Of a DNA stretch of 64,000 nucleotides, positions 36,067 through 46,927 are shown piece after piece. The position numbers were made by a program, and so were the translations under genes. How positions within the stretch are numbered: the stretch's first letter is position 1; every line of letters begins with the position of its first letter. The notes below the pieces were generated by a model. It saw only the letters and a program-made list of their open reading frames with translations. It did not search any database and was not told where the DNA came from. The stretch comes from Dryas octopetala (lineage: Eukaryota; Streptophyta; Magnoliopsida; Rosales; Rosaceae), in assembly GCA_963921425.1 (NCBI GenBank), contig OY992840.1, positions 10,294,501 to 10,358,500 on the forward strand, given 5' to 3'.

Positions 36067-37600
36067 ATTTCCTGAAATGTCAAGTTTAATCTGTTAGATT
36101 ATTAGAAATCTCAACCTTAAGGTAGCACCGCTTTGGTACTCGTTAAAGAAATTCCAATGTCAAAGTTAGAGTTTTGAAATCTCTAAATTTAACCTGATTT
36201 GTTTAATTAATTATGTCGAATGACACAACCATAACTGTTTATAATCATGTCGTGTTCGAGTTGCTCATATACCTTATGATCTAAAAACTTAAACATAATT
36301 TCCCTTATTTTTAAATCAAAGCTATCACTTATAAAATAAAATTTAATCATAATACTAACAAAATCATAAAAAATAACTCTATAGTACATAGACTCATACA
36401 ATACATATTAAATCATGTGAAAGACTACTCATTTTTTTCATATAATATTAGTACTTAAACGTGATTATCACGTTACACATGTTTGATACTAATCCAATCA
36501 ATTTATTATTAATGTTTAACATGTCATGTTATATTCTTGTTTGTATTAAGAAATGATCAATTTAAACCCACTAACTTCGGGTGGAGTTAGAATGATGTTA
36601 TCAGTTGTGTCAAAGATTGACACCTCTTAAGTATCTATGGATGGCTTACATAGCACAGAAGTACATAACAGAACATGGTCTTGTCTCTTGGGCACATTGG
36701 AAGTCTTGTGCGCCAACAACAATCCAGTCTTGTCTCTTTAAAGTTTTAAACCAAATTACTTTTTGACTGTTGCTAAGAACCTATAAATCAAAAATTCAAC
36801 TGAAGAGTAGCTTCAAGAATGATGACTTTTGGCTAAGCCGTGTGCTCCATGGCAAAATATTGTGGCTTTTGGGTTGAATATTATTTGATAACTAGTATGT
36901 AATGTCCCTTGGCATTTGAGAAACAAGGTGAAACAACTTTGAGTAGTTTAATATTTTAATGGTCTGTCTATTAAGATGATTTCATTTAGCCTTTCACTTA
37001 TTATAGTCAGAGATATGTTAGCTACTTCCTCATTTTTACCTTTTCTTTTGATCTTCTCTCTTATTATTTTTATTCCACAATCTAGTCTCATGATCAAAAC
37101 TCTGCATTTTTTAGATTGTCCCTTAAATGTCATCTCTACAAAAAATCAACTAAATCGAAAATCATTTTATTATATAATTGATTATCAAATAAACAGATAA
37201 TTTTGGTAAAAATTGGATTAACTATTTGTTTAACAGCTATTTTTTCAAAAAAATAAAACATAGAATTAAGGTGAATCGAACATTTTTTTCTTTTCAATCC
37301 ATTTAAATTAAGTGGCTATCAAAAAAGAAATCTAGCAAGAGCCAGATATACTTTCAAATATCCAAGAGTTGTCTGAATATTGAATAGGTAGTCCAAGACT
37401 CTAACCAATTATTATTGAATATGGATTCTGTCACTCTGTGCATGTGCATGTGCATGTGCATGTACCAAGTTTACCCACCAATATTCTTCATAGAAGGGTA
37501 GTTTCCTCTTCCCAAACAGTTAGCAATAGATGATTATATTGTCACTGCGATCCTTAACCATACATTCAAACAGTCTTGATGAAGAGAATTCATCCCCCCT
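36067..37600. other. Intergenic DNA upstream of SBT copy 3
   Basis: AT-rich. A short microsatellite of the 6-bp unit catgtg lies at about 37439-37463. A TATA box (tatatatagg) at about 37607-37616 probably belongs to SBT copy 3. No gene seen. Confidence 0.45.
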
Positions 37601-37671
37601 CTCTACTATATATAGGGGAACTGGGGAACATAATGAAATGCCTTGTAATTATTACAAGCATAGAAAACAAA

Positions 37672-39938
37672 ATGTGTGCCCTTTTGTCATTTGTGCAAGT
37701 TCTTATTCTTCTTACTGTCCTTTCCTTCTCAGAAATCTGTTCCACACAGGGAACAGAATTCGTATCACCAAGAGAGGCGAAAGAGCAGCAAAGCAGTACT
37801 TTAAGAACCTACATTGTTCACCTTAAAAAGCCACATGAAAGAACTTTTGCAGAATTTGAAGATTTACAAAGCTGGCACCAGTCATTTTTGCCCATGGATG
37901 CTGAAAACATGAACCTGAATCCACTCCTGGTTCATTCGTACCGAAATGTGGTTACTGGGTTTGCAGCAAGAATGACAGCAGAGCAAGTGAAGGCCATGGA
38001 AGAGAAGGACGAGGTGCTGCTGGTTCGTCCAGAGACAAGAATGACTTTGCATACAACTCATAGTCCTAGTTTCTTGGGACTGCACCAAGAAGTGGGATTT
38101 TGGAATGAATCAAATTTTGGAAAGGGTGTGATTATTGGAGTTTTAGACTCTGGGATATGGCCGGGTCACCCTTCGTTTAGTGACGCCGGGATGCCTCCTC
38201 CACCTCTTAAATGGAAAGGGAAGTGCCATTTTAAGACGTGCAACAACAAAATCATAGGTGCAAGAAATTTCCAAATTGGGTATTCAGCTGCACCAGAGGA
38301 TGAGGATGGACATGGCACCTACACAGCAAGCATAGCTGCTGGGAATTTCGTGAAAAGGGCTAATTTGCTTGGACAGGGCTATGGCACCTTTGGCTCACTT
38401 GGCAATATACAAAGTATGTTCCAAAACAAGTTGTTCGGAAAGTGACGTACTGGCAGGCTTGGATGCAGCTATTGAGGATGGTGTTGATCTGCTCAGCGTC
38501 TCTTTTGGCCCCGGCCCAATCCGATCTTTCGTGAATGATATAATGGCAATTGGTGCATTTCAGGCAATTCAAAAGGGTATCTTTGTGAGTGCCTCGGCTG
38601 GGAATATTGGTCCATTCAATGGTAGAGTGGGAAATGCTGCCCCATGGGTACTTACTGTTGGAGCAAGCACCACTGATAGAAGCATTCAAGCCATGGCAGG
38701 GCTTGGAAATGGACAAGAATTTGAAGGTGAATCCATTTACCAGCCTATGGATTTTAATTCCAAATTTTTGCCTCTTGTACACCCAACCACAGTTAATTAT
38801 ACACTATCTGGACTCTGCAATCCCGGAACGTTGCAAAATGTCAGTGACATGGTGAAAGGCAAGGTAGTATTATGCCAGGGAAGTGGGGGTAGAACTGGCA
38901 TTGTCAGAGGGGAAGAAGTGAAGAAATATGGTGGGGTTGCCATGATTCTCATGAGTGAAGAGCTTGATGGCTTTAGTACATCCGCAGACGTGCATGTTCT
39001 TCCTGCAACGCATGTGAGCTATGCTGCAGGGTTGAAAATCAAAGCATACATAAACTCAACCTCAACACCAACTGCTGCAATCTTATATAATGGAACTGTA
39101 ACAGGAAAATCATCTACCCCAATGATTCTTTCCTTGTCTTCAAGAGGCCCAAGCAGGGTAAGCCCCGGGATTTTGAAACCGGACATTGTTGGACCTGGAG
39201 CAAATATTCTTGCAGCCTGGCCTTTTTTTGATATAGACATAGCAAAAATTGATGTACCATTTTATGTTACTTCAGGTACCTCAGTGGCCTGCCCTCATCT
39301 AACTGGCATAGCAGCTTTGCTCAAGAGCTCACACCCTGACTGGTCACCAGCTGCCATTAAGTCTGCAATGATGACAACTGCTGATGTACTAAATCTTGAA
39401 GGGAACCCTATTCTTGACTACAATTATGTTCCAGCCAAACTCTTTGCCACTGGAGCAGGCCAAGTTAACCCATCAAAAGCAAATGATCCAGGGCTTGTTT
39501 ATGACATCAAACCAGACAATTACTTTCCTTATTTATGCGGTTTAAATTACACAGACAGAGATAGAAGTAGTTACACGAAAAGTAGTGAAGTGCTCAGAAG
39601 TGAAAAGCATACCTGAATCACAACTGAACTACCCTTCATTTTCTATATCATTGGGGTGGAGTCCACAAACAGTTTCAAGGACAGTGACAAATGTTGGCTT
39701 GGCTGCTTCCACATACAGTGTGAAGGTTTTTTCTCCGAGGGGATTAAGCATTAGAGTAATGCCTGAGGAGATTGTGTTCACCAGATTGAAGCAGACAGCC
39801 ACATACACTGTGACTTTCAGCCGAAAAAGTGAGGGTAAGACTCATAAGATTGCTGCCAAGTCATTTGCTCAAGGATTTCTGAAATGGGCTTCTTCTGAGC
39901 ATTCTGTTAGAAGCCCAATTTCTGTCATGTTCAAATGA
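37672..39938 (+). pseudogene. P69-like subtilase with at least two frameshifts (SBT copy 3)
   Basis: Intronless. I chose the ATG at 37672 (MCALLSFVQVLILL) because it begins a signal peptide about 60 bp after the TATA box; in-frame ATGs lie upstream. I9 propeptide, GVLDSG (Asp), GHGTYT (His), AGNIGP (Asn) and GTSVACPH (Ser) are all visible. Between LLGQG and [13 protein letters not shown] about 25 bp are missing and the frame shifts (about 38385). A second 1- or 2-bp loss falls just after CGLNYTDR (about 39565). The last part is open to a normal C-terminus (SPISVMFK). It is more diverged from copies 1 and 2 than they are from each other. Dead as read. Confidence 0.87.
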
Positions 39939-40442
39939 AAATAAGTAAGATGCATGTTAGTCACAACTTAAAAAGTCTAGTTTAAACTCTCAGTACCAAC
40001 CTCTATATGTATTCCACAACATTGATATATCAGTGTGCACTTATATATTTATACACATGTTGGCCTGAATAATTAAGTGAAGGGGGGAGTGCTCAAATTT
40101 ATTCAGACAGGCTTTTCTGGTTATTCCTCTGGAAAAAGCAAATGAAGTGAATCACAAATATATGTTGCATGCTCTACAAATAGTTGAAAACTATAAGTAA
40201 TACTAATTAGGGGTGGATCAAGTATTAATGATCATACCCAAAGAGTATCTTATATCTAATAACCACATTCCATCCAAGACTCAAAGCCCGAGCAACTTGG
40301 CAACTTGCATTTACCAAATTCGATCTTCTGTGATAGGTAAATCATATCCACACTCGAAATTTTTTTTGTATAAAGAACACTTACAACCCAAGCCTTTCTT
40401 CTCTTATGATTCAATCAACTATCATATTTGTATCATATTCTA
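39939..40442. other. Intergenic DNA
   Basis: 3' flank of SBT copy 3; AT-rich, no gene seen. It ends at a plastid-derived insert. Confidence 0.4.
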
Positions 40443-40585
40443 AAAACGAGGTTGTGTGAAAGCAATACAAGCGTCCTGCTACTAGGCGAGCCTGTGTACT
40501 TTAGATGGCGAGAGTCCAGTAGCCGAAAGCATCACTAGCTTACACTCTAACACAAGTAGCACGGGACACTTGGAATTCTACTCTG
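40443..40585 (+). pseudogene. Nuclear insert of plastid 23S rRNA (NUPT)
   Basis: The stretch matches my memory of the 5' part of the chloroplast 23S rRNA gene: agcaatacaagcgtc, ctaggcga, tagatggcga, agtccagtagccgaaagcat, cactagcttac and gtagcacggg occur in the expected order. It has several small differences from the plastid sequence, including a gap near 40488, so it is not a recent transfer. Only about 140 bp is present and it cannot function as rRNA. Confidence 0.85.
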
Positions 40586-40784
40586 ATGCTTGTATAGAAG
40601 ACAAAATTGGTTCAAAAAAGAATCAAATTTTGACAGTGCATAAACCTAAATTGGTCCAGTAACCAAATGCATATATATAACAGGGCAGATGCCAAAGAAT
40701 TACTAATACCTAAAGAAACTAATATCATCCAGCCATTCTAAAGGGGCAATATAAGTTAGTATCGATATTAAAAGAGAGTGATCT

Positions 40785-40985
40785 TCTTCCAGCCAAAGTC
40801 ATTGCCATTGGTGCTGGCCATGTTAACCCATCAAAGCAAGTGATCCTGGATTAGTCTATGACATCCATCCTGATCAGTACATTAACTATTTATGTGAAAT
40901 GAATCTTACAGGCAGTGTTTAATTGACATTTTGTATACTACCACTATTTAGTGTTAGAAGCCCAATATCTGTCATGTTTAATTGA
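40785..40985 (+). pseudogene. Subtilase C-terminal relic
   Basis: A short run encodes GAGHVNPSK-like, DPGLVYDI-like and YLCEMNLTG-like sequence, the region between the catalytic Ser and the Fn3 domain in subtilases, with a frame break. About 50 bp later, agaagcccaatatctgtcat encodes the RSPISVM ending of these enzymes, so most of the Fn3 domain is deleted. It lies between SBT copies 3 and 4 in the same orientation, so a further gene once stood here. Confidence 0.8.
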
Positions 40986-41796
40986 CATTTTGTATACTAA
41001 CACTATTGCGAATAAGAAAAAAAAAAAATCAATATGTATCCTATGTTATGATATGAGTTTTTTTATGAGTGCTACATGAGTTCTTAACTTTACAATATCT
41101 AGTCCACCTGATACTAATAGCTTGTCTCACTCTTGACTTTAAGGTGAGGTAGTTGTTATTAGGCCAGGCGCAGTGCGGTCCAAAATATTCAAAAAGCTCT
41201 AGAGGTCTGGCCAGGCCTGTACCACAAGGTCCACAATAGATGAGAGGAGGGAAATCAGTAATTCATCAAGAATTGGCTTCCTACATTGCCTATTCTATGC
41301 CTATTGGATTGTTGTTCGTGCCAAAATATAACCAAAAAGAAAAGGACATTAAAGTATGAGCAAAGTGAAAATCACACAAATGGCTCCTTAGAATAACACA
41401 CATTTATTAATAATGCAAGCCTATTACTTTGTAAACGGGTTCCCTTCCAGAAGAGAATAAACTGCATATATACTAAAAGCCTTCCAGATTACAACAAAAA
41501 GTTTGAGGGAATAGGGACACATCCTTGAACAGGTCAAACATGCAGTACTAGAGTAAACTAAACAAGCTTGGCAAGACATGCGATGCACTGTTACACTTAA
41601 TCTAAACAAACACCTGCACAGTATCCATGTTGCCGTCTTAAGGATGAGTAGAATCACTAAATAAAATTCTCCATGGACCAGAAGATAATAAGTCTACAAT
41701 AGCAACAAATTCACCTGGGAGCCAAACCATAATGCTCCAACAGAAACATTTCTACACTTAAGCGAAAAATGCCGGCCAATTCTCTGCTTCCTTCCC
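40986..41796. other. Intergenic DNA upstream of SBT copy 4
   Basis: No gene seen. The last part is the probable promoter of SBT copy 4, with a TATA box (ctataaatg) at 41797-41805. Confidence 0.45.
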
Positions 41797-41883
41797 CTAT
41801 AAATGATGCTTTCCCAACAGATAACAGAAACAAGCATCAGCTTTTATCCCCTTATACTTCATCCAGAAGGGGATTTGCTCACC

Positions 41884-44151
41884 ATGGCTATGATCCCTTT
41901 TCTTTCTCTTGTTTTCATGCTTAGCTTCTATCATGTGATTGCTCAGCATAACGAATTTTCTACTGTCACTAAAAGTTCTGAAAAAAGCAATTTACAAACC
42001 TACATTGTCCATGTAAGGAAACCAGAGGGCAGAGCTTTTGCCCAAACAGAAGAGCTGAAGAGCTGGCACGAATCTTTTCTGCCACCCACCACAGCAAGCT
42101 CAGATGAACAGTCACGCATGCTTTACTCGTACCAAGAAGTGATCAGTGGTTTTGCAGCGAGACTAACTCAGGAGGAAGTGAGAGCAATGGAAAAGATGAA
42201 TGGCTTTGTGGCAGCATACCCTGAAAGAGTATTCCGCCGGCAAACTACACACACACCCAACTTCTTGGGGCTGCATCAACAAACGGGGATATGGAAAGAT
42301 TCAAATTTTGGGAAGGGAGTGATCATTGGAGTACTGGATGGTGGAATTTTGCCCAGCCATCCTTCATTTAGTGGTGCAGGAATTCCACCTCCACCTGCTA
42401 AATGGAAAGGGAGGTGTGACTTTAACGTGTCAGAATGTAATAACAAACTAATTGGTGCAAGGTCTTTCAATCTTGCAGCTCAGGCATTGAAGGGAGAGAA
42501 AGATGAGCCACCAACTGATGAAGACGGACATGGGACCCACACAGCAAGCACAGCTGCTGGTGGGTTTGTGCAGAATGCTGATGTGCTAGGAAATGCCAAA
42601 GGCACAGCAGTTGGGATAGCACCTTATGCTCACCTTGCAATATACAAAGTGTGCTTCGGAGAACCCTGTCCCGAGGCTGACATACTAGCTGCACTTGAAG
42701 CAGCTGTGCAGGATGGTGTTGATGTGATCTCAATCTCCCTTGGTGAAGATTCAGTTCCATTTTTCAAGGACAGTAACGCAATAGGTTCATTTGCTGCAAT
42801 CCAAAAAGGGATATTTGTAAGTTGCGCAGCTGGAAATTCTGGCCCATTTAAAGGCACTTTATCTAATGAAGCCCCTTGGATTCTAACAGTTGGAGCAAGC
42901 ACCATAGATAGACGCATTGTAGCCACAGCAAAGCTTGGAAATGGACTAGAATTTGATGGCGAATCTCTCTTTCAGCCAACAGATTTCCCTTCAACATTAT
43001 TGCCCCTTATTTATGCTGGAGTAAATGGTAAAGCAGAGTCTGCAATCTGTGCTGAGGGATCCTTGAAAGATCTCAGTGTTAAAGGAAAGGTAGTTTTGTG
43101 CGAGCGAGGTGGGGGAATAGGAAGAATTGCTAAGGGAGAGGAAGTGAAAAATGCAGGGGGTGCTGCCATGATTCTCATGAACGCAGAATCCGATGGCTCC
43201 AGTACCTCAGCTGATGCTCATGCTCTTCCCGCAGCACATGTCGACCATGCAGCTGGACTGAAGATCAAAGCGTACATAAATTCAACAGAAACACCAACAG
43301 CGACAATCATATTCAAAGGAACTGTCATTGGAGACTCATCATCTCCGGCTGTTGCTTCCTTCTCTTCAAGAGGCCCCAGCCTGGCGAGTCCAGGTATTCT
43401 GAAACCAGACATTATTGGACCAGGCGTAAACATTCTCGCTGCATGGCCATTCCCTCTTGACAACAGCACAAATTCAAAATCCACTTTCAATATAATTTCT
43501 GGAACATCAATGTCATGTCCGCATCTCAGTGGAATTGCAGCTTTGCTTAAGAGCTCTCACCCTTACTGGTCACCGGCTGCCATTAAATCTGCTATAATGA
43601 CTTCTGCTGATCTTCTAAATTTGGAAGGCAAACTTATTCTCGACGAAACACTTCAGCCTGCAGATATCTTAGCCACTGGTGCGGGCCATGTCAATCCATC
43701 AAAGGCCACTGAACCAGGATTAGTTTATGATATTCAACCTGATGACTATATCCCATATCTTTGTGGCTTGGGCTACAAAGATAACGAAGTCACTATCCTC
43801 GCGCACAGACCAATAAAGTGCTCAAAGGTATCAAGCATACCTGAAGGACAGCTGAACTACCCTTCACTTTCAGTCACGCTGGGTCCATCTCAGACATTCA
43901 CAAGAACTGCGACAAATGTTGGTGAGGCATATTCATCTTATGCAGTCAAGGTTAATGCACCAAAAGGAGTCTATGTGACTGTCAAGCCCAGCGTACTTTA
44001 CTTCACAAAGGTGAACCAGAAGCTGTCGTATTCAGTGACATTCAGCCGTATTGGTTCAATAGGTAAAGCTGGAGAATTCACTCAAGGATTTCTAACATGG
44101 ACTTCTGCTAAACATGTTGTTAGGAGTCCGATTTCTGTTAAATTTCAGTGA
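41884..44151 (+). CDS. P69-like subtilisin-type serine protease, intact (SBT copy 4)
   Basis: Intronless gene of 755 residues. Signal peptide (about 1-20, [20 protein letters not shown]), I9 propeptide (about 38-118), mature start at TTHTPNFLG (121), S8 domain with Asp152, His216 (GHGTHT), Asn318 (AGNSGP) and Ser542 (GTSMSCPH), PA domain (about 375-460), and Fn3-like C-terminus ending RSPISVKF. The Asp motif reads LDGG rather than the usual LDTG or LDSG; the catalytic Asp itself is kept. I chose the ATG at 41884: it is in good context (accatgg), begins a signal peptide and follows the TATA box at 41797 by a normal leader, whereas the in-frame ATG at 41803 overlaps the TATA box. Probably secreted; substrates unknown. 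It is more diverged from copies 1 and 2 and shares no obvious promoter sequence with them. Confidence 0.94.
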   Translation: MAMIPFLSLVFMLSFYHVIAQHNEFSTVTKSSEKSNLQTYIVHVRKPEGRAFAQTEELKSWHESFLPPTTASSDEQSRMLYSYQEVISGFAARLTQEEVRAMEKMNGFVAAYPERVFRRQTTHTPNFLGLHQQTGIWKDSNFGKGVIIGVLDGGILPSHPSFSGAGIPPPPAKWKGRCDFNVSECNNKLIGARSFNLAAQALKGEKDEPPTDEDGHGTHTASTAAGGFVQNADVLGNAKGTAVGIAPYAHLAIYKVCFGEPCPEADILAALEAAVQDGVDVISISLGEDSVPFFKDSNAIGSFAAIQKGIFVSCAAGNSGPFKGTLSNEAPWILTVGASTIDRRIVATAKLGNGLEFDGESLFQPTDFPSTLLPLIYAGVNGKAESAICAEGSLKDLSVKGKVVLCERGGGIGRIAKGEEVKNAGGAAMILMNAESDGSSTSADAHALPAAHVDHAAGLKIKAYINSTETPTATIIFKGTVIGDSSSPAVASFSSRGPSLASPGILKPDIIGPGVNILAAWPFPLDNSTNSKSTFNIISGTSMSCPHLSGIAALLKSSHPYWSPAAIKSAIMTSADLLNLEGKLILDETLQPADILATGAGHVNPSKATEPGLVYDIQPDDYIPYLCGLGYKDNEVTILAHRPIKCSKVSSIPEGQLNYPSLSVTLGPSQTFTRTATNVGEAYSSYAVKVNAPKGVYVTVKPSVLYFTKVNQKLSYSVTFSRIGSIGKAGEFTQGFLTWTSAKHVVRSPISVKFQ

Positions 44152-44766
44152 GGAAAGGATGCATGTCATATAGTGGTTTGTGGTGACTTGTGTCATCAAA
44201 AGTTCATGGTGTTGTATGTGATCAAATATCTGTACCTCCTCATTTCCTTATGTTTTATTCAATAACATGGTAAACCTTTTAAATGAGATGACTCAAAATC
44301 TAAGCAAAGAAAAACAAGGAACCTTTTGACACACAAGTTACCAGATAGAGAGAAATCTTGGCTTTGGTGCATGCCCCCAGTTGAAAGAATAATAAAACGA
44401 AAATAAACAATAAAAGATTAATATGAAAAAGACAGGTTTTAGAAGAGAAGAATGTTGCAAAACAGATGCCAGAGACTAAAAGGCAAAGGGTAAACCAATA
44501 ACCATCCACTTTCTCACAACCAATCCAACTTATCTTCTTTTTTTTTTTTTAGTAACAAAAAATTACTGACACAAATCTAATTACTTAATTTCCACTGGGA
44601 CAACCCTATCGTTTCCTTACCCGAATCATTTCACATTCTAGCAAGGTAATTGTAGAGAAACATTCCCTTTGCAGGAACTCAATACAAGCTTCCTCAGGTG
44701 GTTCCCATAGAAGAATCCTTGATGGTTGCATAATAACAGGGACAAACTGAATTGCATGACAACGCA
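44152..44766. other. 3' intergenic space between converging SBT copy 4 and the SHG1-like gene
   Basis: 3' UTRs of the two genes; AT-rich with a T-run near 44538-44550. No other gene seen. Confidence 0.45.
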
Positions 44767-46038
44767 TCAACCAAAACCAGGAGGCACATCAGGGTCCTCA
44801 TCATTATTTTCACATGCCTGCGTGTGCTCCATGTCTGTAGAAAAGCCAGGGGCCAGTCCAGGCTTAACATCATCCGGATCCAGCTTATCTTGTAACTGGT
44901 GTGTCCTTTCCAGTTGTTCTGCCACGGCTCCTTTTGCATGAGGCAGAGGTAGTTGTAGCTCATCATTATTATTTTTCTGATGATTAAGAGAGATAGAAAA
45001 TCCTGGTGGTTCTTTTGGCTCATGGTCAGATAGCATATCATCAATTTCATTGGCTGCGCCAATGACTAAGCCATTAGTGTCAGCTTCCTTTTGAACTTGA
45101 ATGACATGAGTGGAGGATTCACCCTCTTCATTCTCTTTCGGGTTAGTCAATTTATTGTAGACAGATTGAACAGTTTCAGATATTTCACTTTGTATGCCAT
45201 CACTTGATCTGATTATTCCCCACAAACCATCAGATATCTGGCTCATTACTTTGTCCCTAGCATTTACAAACATGAAAAAAAAAAAAAAAAAAAAAATAGC
45301 ATTATCAGATGCCCCGTGATTCTACTTCGACAACAATCAAACCAAAGAGGGATGAGATAATCATTATAACTGTATAGTGCCCCAGAGACTCAAAACTTGT
45401 AATATTTCATCAAAGCTATACGGTACCACCATCACATAAAGATACAGAGTCATCAGTCACATTTAAATCGTTGAGAAAGTGAGAAATTATTTACTTACCC
45501 AACCTCATGATAAATGGCATCAGAAAGCTGTCTGGGTTTCAAATTCTCAGCACCTACAGCATTAAGCGCTGCCGATTCTTTCACAACAGAAATAATATTT
45601 TCACGCAGTTCTTCCTGCAATTAATTGCCTTTATTCAGAAACAAACACAACCCACAAATAGCATTTCAATGTACCGCAAACCCAGTCCTAAATTCCAAAA
45701 CTTTGGCCAACTTAAATAAAAAAGAGGAACCCATTGACATGAATCGGTGGAAAACATGATTTTCTCAATTATTTAAATACTGGGAAAACTGTTTTAGACT
45801 AAATTGAATTAAAAATTTCCAGCATTCGCAATTGCTTTCTTCAGAAGAACAGAAACGAATAAAAAAAAAGCTATAGAAAGATAATTATCAGAGAGAGAGA
45901 GAGAGAGAGATGGGTACGGACGTTGTGCTTGAGCTTTTGAATGATGCTGCGGCGGAGTCTGTCAAAGTCTCCATCGTCCTTGAGCTTCGCGATCACCTCC
46001 TCTTTGCTAACCTTGTGATCGTGTGAGCACTCCTCCAT
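44767..46038 (-). CDS. SHG1/BOD1-like small protein
   Basis: Three minus-strand exons (46038-45922, 45614-45499, 45256-44767) join in frame to 240 residues. The first 90 or so residues carry a motif resembling the SHG1/BOD1 domain: VIAKLKDDGDFDRLRRSII, then EELRENIISVVKESAAL. In other eukaryotes this domain is found in a subunit of the Set1/COMPASS histone methyltransferase complex and in the human chromosome-biorientation protein BOD1. The rest is acidic and low in structure, with PPGF motifs near the end (EPPGFS, DVPPGFG). No signal peptide or membrane segment. An in-frame extension upstream of 46038 has no ATG. Function in plants is not known to me; the domain call is from memory and moderately secure. 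It is followed on the same strand, upstream, by the YTH gene. Confidence 0.75.
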
Positions 46039-46927
46039 CGATTTTTGCTTTGCTTTTGGCTTTTGGCTTTTTCCGACCAAACCCTTTCCTTTACTTCCTT
46101 ACATATTTGCCGCCAAGTAGCATTGGAATTTTACTAGGGTATGGAAAAACAAAACACAAGTCTTTTTTTTTTTCTTTTTCTTTTTTTGACCAGGAAACAT
46201 AAGTGTTATTTATGTGAGCAATGTATCACCTAGTTTACAAACAGATTGGGTTTCTTCAGCTTTTCAAGTAATCTGAACCTCCCTCGAAGGGCTTAGGTTC
46301 TTGTCCACAGCCAAAACTTCTAAAGATGGTATCCTCTTTCAACCAAAATTCATTTAAAGGAAAATTAAAATAGTCATAATGATAATCAAATGACTAAACG
46401 ATGAATCAATTTAACTGACTTTGCAAAAACACTGAGCATCATGCTTCCTTACATTAGTTCCACATACACCAGCATTGAGGAAGTACAAAATTTTAAAGCA
46501 GTACAAACTTCACTAGTAACCATATATGAATGCACCACTAATCTAGGTCAATATGGAGGAGGAAGAGTTGGGGCAATGTTGCCAATTCAATTACTGTACA
46601 AGTCGGTAACCAGCCCCCATTGTAATCCCATTATGGAACATAAAACAAAGTACATGTATACAACAAAATGACTTCACCGAGTGATTGCCTCAGAGGAAAT
46701 GCACAACTCCATCAGATGACAAAGCTATTATCCAAAACAGACCAGCGAAGCTTGCTACATTAGCATTGTGACTGCCTATGGGATGAATGGTGAGCCCTTT
46801 TCCTTGAACAGCTGCGCTCAATTCCGTAACTTGAGTTTCTGCAGAATGTGTCATCCAGCTAATCAGCAAGCCACATCAAGCTATTCCTCAACATTTCAAT
46901 TCATCCTTTTAAGCAATAAAATTGTAC
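46039..46927. other. Intergenic space between the YTH gene 3' end and the SHG1-like gene
   Basis: Includes the SHG1-like gene's promoter (minus strand) and the YTH gene's 3' UTR. A GA microsatellite lies nearby inside that gene's first intron (about 45891-45909). No other gene seen. Confidence 0.4.

Noticed and set aside
37439-37463. The catgtg repeat as a regulatory element of SBT copy 3
   Set aside because: It is a simple microsatellite 150 bp upstream of the TATA box; no evidence of binding function.
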